Positions 58,366 to 64,000 of a stretch of DNA of 64,000 bases are shown here, in pieces. Within the stretch, counting starts at the first letter, position 1, and the number at the start of each line of letters is the position of its first letter. The notes below the pieces were generated by a model. It had not been told where the DNA came from, did no database searches, and saw nothing but the letters and a program-made list of their open reading frames with translations. A program made the position numbers and the translations under genes. The stretch comes from Glandiceps talaboti. Its lineage: Eukaryota > Hemichordata > Enteropneusta > Spengelidae. The DNA lies in contig NC_135563.1 of the NCBI RefSeq assembly GCF_964340395.1, positions 5,743,922 to 5,807,921 of the forward strand. Direction: 5' to 3'.

Positions 58366-58838
58366 AAGATGACGCCATGGATAAATTTATTGAATCTACA
58401 AACACTGCACAGACACAACCTGTGTTATGAGATACACTAGTACTGGTTTTCATTTCGATGGCAAATAAGTGAAGTATATTTTGTATTTTATAATGAAACC
58501 AGCAGTTGTTGGGTTTGTAGCAGTTAGAGGAAGTACTAGAAATATACAAGGTTAGATGGTGAGAACTTGCTCCCATGAAATCTACAATTAGAGTTAGGAG
58601 GGGATTCAATAATTATGACATTAATATTTTTATGGGGAGGGGAAGAGGAATCCCATGAAAGTGACAGTGATGGGGAGGGAGGTTTCTCCAAGAAATTGAT
58701 GTTTGGTTAGATTTGGATGGAAGAGATGTGCACGAGGGTGAGATAGGATAGGGCAAGGGGTCCCCTTAAAATCCCCAGAAATACTGCTTCACAGAGTGCT
58801 TATCAAGGTTTGCTGTTTTGCACTTTTTTCAAAAACCA

Positions 58839-59183
58839 GATGTACAGAGAAATCTAATAATATCTATGCTAAAGATATTATTTCTTGTGAGAAGGACATA
58901 AAGTATGTTTCATACAACTGCCATTTTTACTGAACAAAATTTGAATGTTTTTTAAAACTAACTGGTAGCTGTACCCAAATTCTCAATGATAGTCCTATCG
59001 TTTGGAAAGTAAATGTACAGGGAATTCTAATAATATCCATACTAAAGATGTTTTATATTATTTCTTGTGAAAAGGATAAAAGTGTGTTTTATAGAATTGC
59101 CATAATTACTGTACAAATCTAAATGATTTTTAAAGCTAACTGATAAAGGGAACCTGAATTCTCAATGATGGCTCTATTGTTTT
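58839..59183. repeat. Two-copy tandem duplication in the rhotekin 3' UTR
   Basis: Copies at 58839-59003 and 59013-59183 share TGTACAG, TCTAATAATATC, TATTATTTCTTGTGA, TAACTG and TTCTCAATGATG. Diverged by substitutions and indels. Confidence 0.85.
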
Positions 59184-60707
59184 GATTGAAGCAGCGTTAC
59201 TTAAATAGTTTCATCAACTTTTATAAAACAGAATGGATTTTAGCTGCACATAAAAGAAAGCAAGTTTTTATTTTATGTAGAAAGTTGCGCACATAGTTTC
59301 TTTGATGTTGTGTAATATGTGAACAGCTACAAAGAAGAGTACATGTGCTTGTCAGGCTTCGAAGGGCACAATTTTACAGGGTATCATGTCGATAATTTAT
59401 GCGTGGAAATGTATTGAGTTTAATCTGGATGATTTACATGTAGCCATGGAAACCAACATTGCGTTCGTTTCTTAACATAGAATGCACCTTGGAAATAATC
59501 TCTTTAAAATTGCTGTTACTTTGACTTTGTTCAAGAAAACTCCTACCTATTCTCAGTTAAAATCAATAAAAGAAATCTGGGGTTACCATACAAATTTTTA
59601 TACCGGTAATAGTGGACAAAAATCATATCAAAATTTAGTCATTTTAGAATCCAATATGGCTGCCAAATACTGAGTTGACAATATTGAAGAATAAAGTATT
59701 TATGATTTCCTGAAAACAAGATGGTGGGAACCCCCAAATTTCTTTTATTATTTCTAAAGAACCAGGAACAAGCTTTCATACGGCAAAATTTGGAGAGTTT
59801 TTAAGAACTTTTGAGTTTCAGGGAAATTTGTTCCCAAGATGCATTCTACCTTATGTCATAATATGTATTACTAAAATCACAGGATCAAAAAGAATATGAT
59901 CTTGGCAATTATGGATCATGTTTTACTTGAGCAAATAACAAGTTTTTGAATAGCATGAGGGCAGCATTGCGATGCTTTTCAGAGAGAAGACATTTGGTAG
60001 AGTGATATTTCCTATCAACAACACATTGCTATCATTATATGTGATAGTATACCTCAATGTGAAATACAATATTTGGTTTTATCAACTAACATTATTGGAG
60101 AAGATATACAGTTTACAGTATGTCGTGGAACTTCTATCTGTGTGGTGTCTTACCATCTTCTATACTAAATTTCAGAATACTGTGCAGGCTTTTCAGTTTG
60201 ATGCAACCACCCAGAAACCAATAAGAAACTGCATATGCCTCATTTCAACAGCAAGATTGCATGTTTTGCTAAATTTTGTCTAAATGAAATAAACCATTTA
60301 AATGTATTGCAATTCCATTTAGACATTCGGGCACCAATGTTTTTTAAAATTTCCTTTGCGGTGTTCATTTGATGTCTGTATGATGTGTAGTTCATTTCAC
60401 TTAGACAAACTGTAGCAAGAAACTGTACTCATTCTTGCTATCTTAAAGTATAGCATGTCCAGTTTCTTGTTGGTTTCTGTGTGCTTGTATCAAACAGTGT
60501 AAATGATAATCACACTGCGTTTCATAATGGCACTGCCTTTACACAATAATCTGTCGTCTTGTATAATTTTCAAGTTGATTTTGATTACCATCTGTCATAG
60601 AATTTAGAGTGACCTTTCCCTAGAATCTAAACTTTAATAGTTCTAGAGATACCCATGTAGAATATGTATACAACCATTGAACCTATCAGATGGTCCTTCA
60701 GATAATA

Positions 60708-60712
<5 letters not shown>

Positions 60713-60758
<46 letters not shown>
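60713..60758. repeat. CA microsatellite
   Basis: About 23 CA units. Confidence 0.95.
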
Positions 60759-60759
<1 letters not shown>

Positions 60760-61041
60760 CTAACTAAAACATATGGATCTCTGCAGGAGCTAATGATCTC
60801 AATAAAAATAATGTATCATAAGTTGTGCAGAAACACCATTGGTGCTATTTGTGTTTTTTGGTCCTGTAACTTTACACCAGCTCTTCTACCTCAATTATGT
60901 TATTCAATATTTAACTGCTGTGGACTATGCATCCTGTATAACTTAATATTGTATATGATATCACACAGCTAGATGTATGTGTTCACATATGTAAGGGTTG
61001 TGATAACATTGACATGGCAGAAATTGTTAGCATCAATGCTG

Positions 61042-61215
61042 ACACACACACACACACACACACATGTACACATGTATGTATGTATGTATATGCATACATA
61101 CATACATACATACATACATACATACATACATACATACATGTATACATTGTACTTACATTCATACCTCATACATACATACATACATACATACATACATACA
61201 TACATACATACAGAC

Positions 61216-61290
<75 letters not shown>
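61042..61290. repeat. Compound CA/CATA/CT microsatellite
   Basis: CA, TATG, CATA and finally about 37 CT units in a row (61217-61290), interrupted by a short unique piece near 61140-61168. Confidence 0.95.
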
Positions 61291-61293
<3 letters not shown>

Positions 61294-61944
61294 CTGTTGG
61301 CAATCTGATGGGAGAAATATAGCTAGATTGCCTTATTTATCTCTATTTCCTTCATATATTGTTGTTTGTTTTCGATTCTTTTTTTGTTGTTGTTCCGGGA
61401 GTCAGTGCCAGACAATTATGGAAAGCAAATGAGAGTATATGAAGGAAAAAGTGGTAAATAAAGCAATGAAGCCATATTCCCATATCAGATTTTTATCAGA
61501 TTGAACCTCTGGCAGAGGATGAAACAGCAATGTTCTTGTCTTAATGTTAAAAACCCCACTAATGGAAGTTTTCACCATACATTAATCCTAATATTGTAAT
61601 ATATATAGAATGAAATATCTCTTATCATTTTGTGTTTTCATGAACAAAATGTGACAATATCTGCTGCCCTGGCTTCCTAATAGAAATAGATTTGTTTTGT
61701 AAGAAAAGGAAATAAACAACTTGTAAAGATAAGCTGTGTCAACCTTTGTTTTATTAATATACTCAGAGTAGACCTACACCTGCTGAAATGCTTCAATGTT
61801 TAGATTTAGCTATGAATATTATGTTTGGAATGCATGGCATTCATCGTTTGCTTGATTTCTGTATGACTTTGATAAATGAATTTGTTATTGATAAATATAG
61901 TGATTTAGTTGACATTATGGCAGAATTTAAAATATGTATGTCAT

Positions 61945-62200
61945 TTCAATCAATCAATCAAATTTCTATAGAGCCGATTTCCAGACCAATGTTCTGTTCA
62001 AAGCACACCATATGCTTTGGTGAACAAATAAGTCTTCAGTTTTGTTTTGAAACAAGACAGGCTGGAGGCTTGGCAAATGTCAAGTGGCCATAGTTTGGGG
62101 GCGACATACGAGAATAATGAACGACCTCCACGTGACTTGTCTGTTGTTGAAGGCAGATTCTTGTTGATTCTTGAATGTTTTGAGAACAATGCGTTTCATA
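61945..62200 (-). mobile_element. 3' fragment of a non-LTR retrotransposon (LINE)
   Basis: A minus-strand frame (62189-61998) reads RSLFSYVAPKLW and SLSCFKTKLKTYLF, matching the C-terminal end of many CR1/L2/Jockey-type reverse-transcriptase proteins (typically FxVxAPxLWNxLP...FKxxLKTxLF). The NSLP part is altered. After the stop comes a short 3' UTR and a TTGA repeat (61947-61965), the usual LINE tail. It is 5' truncated with no reverse-transcriptase core, so dead. Confidence 0.75.
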
Positions 62201-62282
62201 GTAGTGCATGTGACTTTGGTGGTACATGGTTTGGAATGGGTGTGTGTGTGTGTGTGGTGGTGGTGGTGGGTTGGGGCACTGA

Positions 62283-62581
62283 CATTTGTTTCCCGAGTTA
62301 TGGCTCAGAATATTTCTATCAGAATACAATAAAATGACGATAATATCGTTAATATTGACGTATTAAACCAACACTATATGAAAGGGGTAAAATTACACTT
62401 GTTTCTGTGATCGCGCAATTTCACTCAATTTCGCATTGAGTGAAATTGCGCGATCACAGAAACAAGTGTAATTTTACCCCTTTCATATAGTGTTGGTTTA
62501 ATACATCAATATTAACGATATTATCGTCATTTTATTGTATTCTGATAGAAATATTCTGAGCCATAACTCGGGAAACAAATG
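62283..62581. mobile_element. Near-perfect 299-bp palindrome
   Basis: Arms of about 145 bp with very few mismatches meet at CACTCAATTTCGCATTGAGTG (about 62422-62442). Outer ends: CATTTGTTTCCCGAG and CTCGGGAAACAAATG. No internal gene. No clear target-site duplication, though GGGTTGGGG occurs on both sides. Confidence 0.85.
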
Positions 62582-64000
62582 CCTGTGGGTTGGGGGGTTG
62601 GAAGAGATCATTGCCAGCATGTTGTCAACAGAAAATATGTGTATAATGATGGGCCTTGAATGATAATCTTCAATCATTTAAAATCACGTCTAATCATCTG
62701 ATCGAAAATATGTAGCCCTGCATTCGTTACTACAAACCTTGAAACAAACGAAAGTGTGCCTCCTGTCTGACACGTCCCCCGGGAAACGTCCCTCACCCAT
62801 CGATACATTAATATTCTCGTGTGGTGATTGCACTAATGATGTACCCGGTATATATACCCATCTCTTTTGATGAGCACATCAAGCCATTCTGGGACATGAA
62901 CCATTAAAACTGCTATTCTCAATCATATATAACTTCAGCTGTGGGGAAAATGATAAAGCCTAGGTAAAGGAAATACAACTAGCATTAATATTGTATCTTA
63001 TTTTCACATACACACCGAGTCTCGCACTCCCATTCAACCCGGGTCACAGTGTTCGGTTGTCAAGGGCAACATGGCATTATACCCAATATCTCAGCAATGT
63101 TTGTTTCGGTTTACAAATCAACCTGTTATGTTAATGAGGGCTATGATATAGAAATATATAAACAGCTTTATCCTTGGGGATTTTAAACTTGACCCCAATA
63201 ACTGTAAAACGCAGAATTTCATCATAAATATAAAGGGTAGACCGTGGCAGACAAAGGTGCAAATAGCTGATGACCAGCAGGCTACTGCACCGTCCCCATA
63301 TCACAAGGACTGTGCAGGACAATCCCATCGTCGTAAACCACAGCCTCTTTTACGGCACAGTCCAAATTCCAACCCAACCGTCAGAATTATAGTGGCAGTA
63401 TCACCAGTGGAGATCGGCCTTGAGAGGCAGTTGATAACCGAGGATTGTTTCCGATCTGACCATCTATTATAATCTGTTAACATCTCCAATTAGCAGCAGT
63501 ACAGTTTATACAAGAAAAAAACAAAATCATTAGGATTTTCTTGCTTGAGAAATACATTCAGATTCAATGTGTTGTTGCAAACACGTAAAGCCATGACATA
63601 GAGTATAGATGGATTCCTAGTCTAGTGCCTATCATACAGTATCGTTACCATTAGGTAGACCACGTTGGCATCCAGACTTAGTCTAATGGATTCCTTGACC
63701 TTACAGGTAAATCAAAGATGTAAATGCACCTTAATGTATTATATAAATTCCGTTTTATTTCTCGTATATTATTATTTTATTTCAGTTCTACACTAATGGT
63801 AGATGATACACGATTACCGAAATCTGAAACAACCACGGCTATTTAGTGTATTTCCATGAATTTCTCGACTAGGAAAATCCTAGATGTATAGTGTAATTCT
63901 CCTGTATTTCTTCGGAAACAAACAAACAAACAAACAAACAAACGTACACGTTACAAAGTGTCTATGACCAATCGCTGGAAATTCTATTTCTGATGAGTAT
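62582..64000. other. Intergenic stretch at the right edge
   Basis: No gene recognised. A short piece at 63636-63682 resembles 24306-24372. An AAAC repeat lies at 63918-63942. Confidence 0.55.

Larger units (their letters stand above)
58366..61944 (+). other. Rhotekin 3' UTR and downstream sequence
   Basis: AATAAA signals lie at 59690, 60288, 61457 and 61711; the real end of the transcript is not known. Holds a tandem duplication (58839-59183), a CA microsatellite (60713-60758) and a mixed microsatellite block (61042-61290). No other gene seen. Confidence 0.6.

Noticed and set aside
58338-58430. Open frame [17 protein letters not shown] in the rhotekin last exon, suggesting a frameshift
   Set aside because: The main frame ends in a rhotekin-like Trp and PDZ ligand (PWIVMETGV), so no frameshift needs to be assumed.
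61788-62093. Plus-strand 101-codon ORF
   Set aside because: Its right half is antisense to the LINE fragment and it has no splice or homology support.

Overview
This is animal nuclear DNA: AT-rich, with small coding exons bounded by GT/AG splice sites, long introns, AATAAA poly(A) signals, many microsatellites and many short inverted-repeat (MITE-like) elements. The octamer TACATGTA and its extensions recur throughout. The proteins are clearly bilaterian, and I would guess a marine invertebrate (hemichordate, lophotrochozoan or similar). The species cannot be fixed from the sequence alone.

Three genes can be rebuilt exon by exon. MED28 (Mediator subunit 28) lies on the minus strand at 1488-5017, in 4 coding exons. 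SUCLG1 (mitochondrial succinyl-CoA ligase alpha subunit) lies on the plus strand at 5176-12845, in 7 coding exons. The two genes are head to head, with start codons only 158 bp apart, so they very probably share a bidirectional promoter. A rhotekin-family gene (RTKN/RTKN2-like, Rho effector) fills 23722-58365 on the plus strand, with a probable non-coding exon ending at 23204, 12 constitutive coding exons, and candidate alternative first and last exons. A last exon of an unidentified gene may lie at 28-210.

Between SUCLG1 and rhotekin, at 14176-22314, are five head-to-tail copies of a unit of about 1.54-1.78 kb. Each has a CATA/CA microsatellite block, a cluster of small hairpins, and an ORF for an unrecognised protein with a hydrophobic N-terminus. 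The ORF is full length (176-179 codons) in three copies and truncated in two. Differences between the divergent first copy and the others are mostly silent in the ORF core, which hints at a real small gene family. This is the best candidate for something undescribed.

The 23.6-kb second coding intron of rhotekin contains an apparently identical duplication. Segment A-X-B (25470-33696) is followed directly by A'-B' (33694-38334), which lacks the 3,586-bp block X. The copies show no indels and no mismatch I could find, so this is either a very recent tandem duplication or an assembly artefact. The breakpoint falls in the arm of a 140-bp hairpin.

The rest is intron and intergenic DNA with foldback elements (4602-4789, 6565-6850, 8809-9064, 9775-10199, 23894-24247, 38299-38440, 57125-57292, 62283-62581), a dispersed family of about 350 bp (four copies), minisatellites, and a LINE 3' fragment at 61945-62200. 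No tRNA, rRNA, CRISPR array or virus-derived element was recognised.
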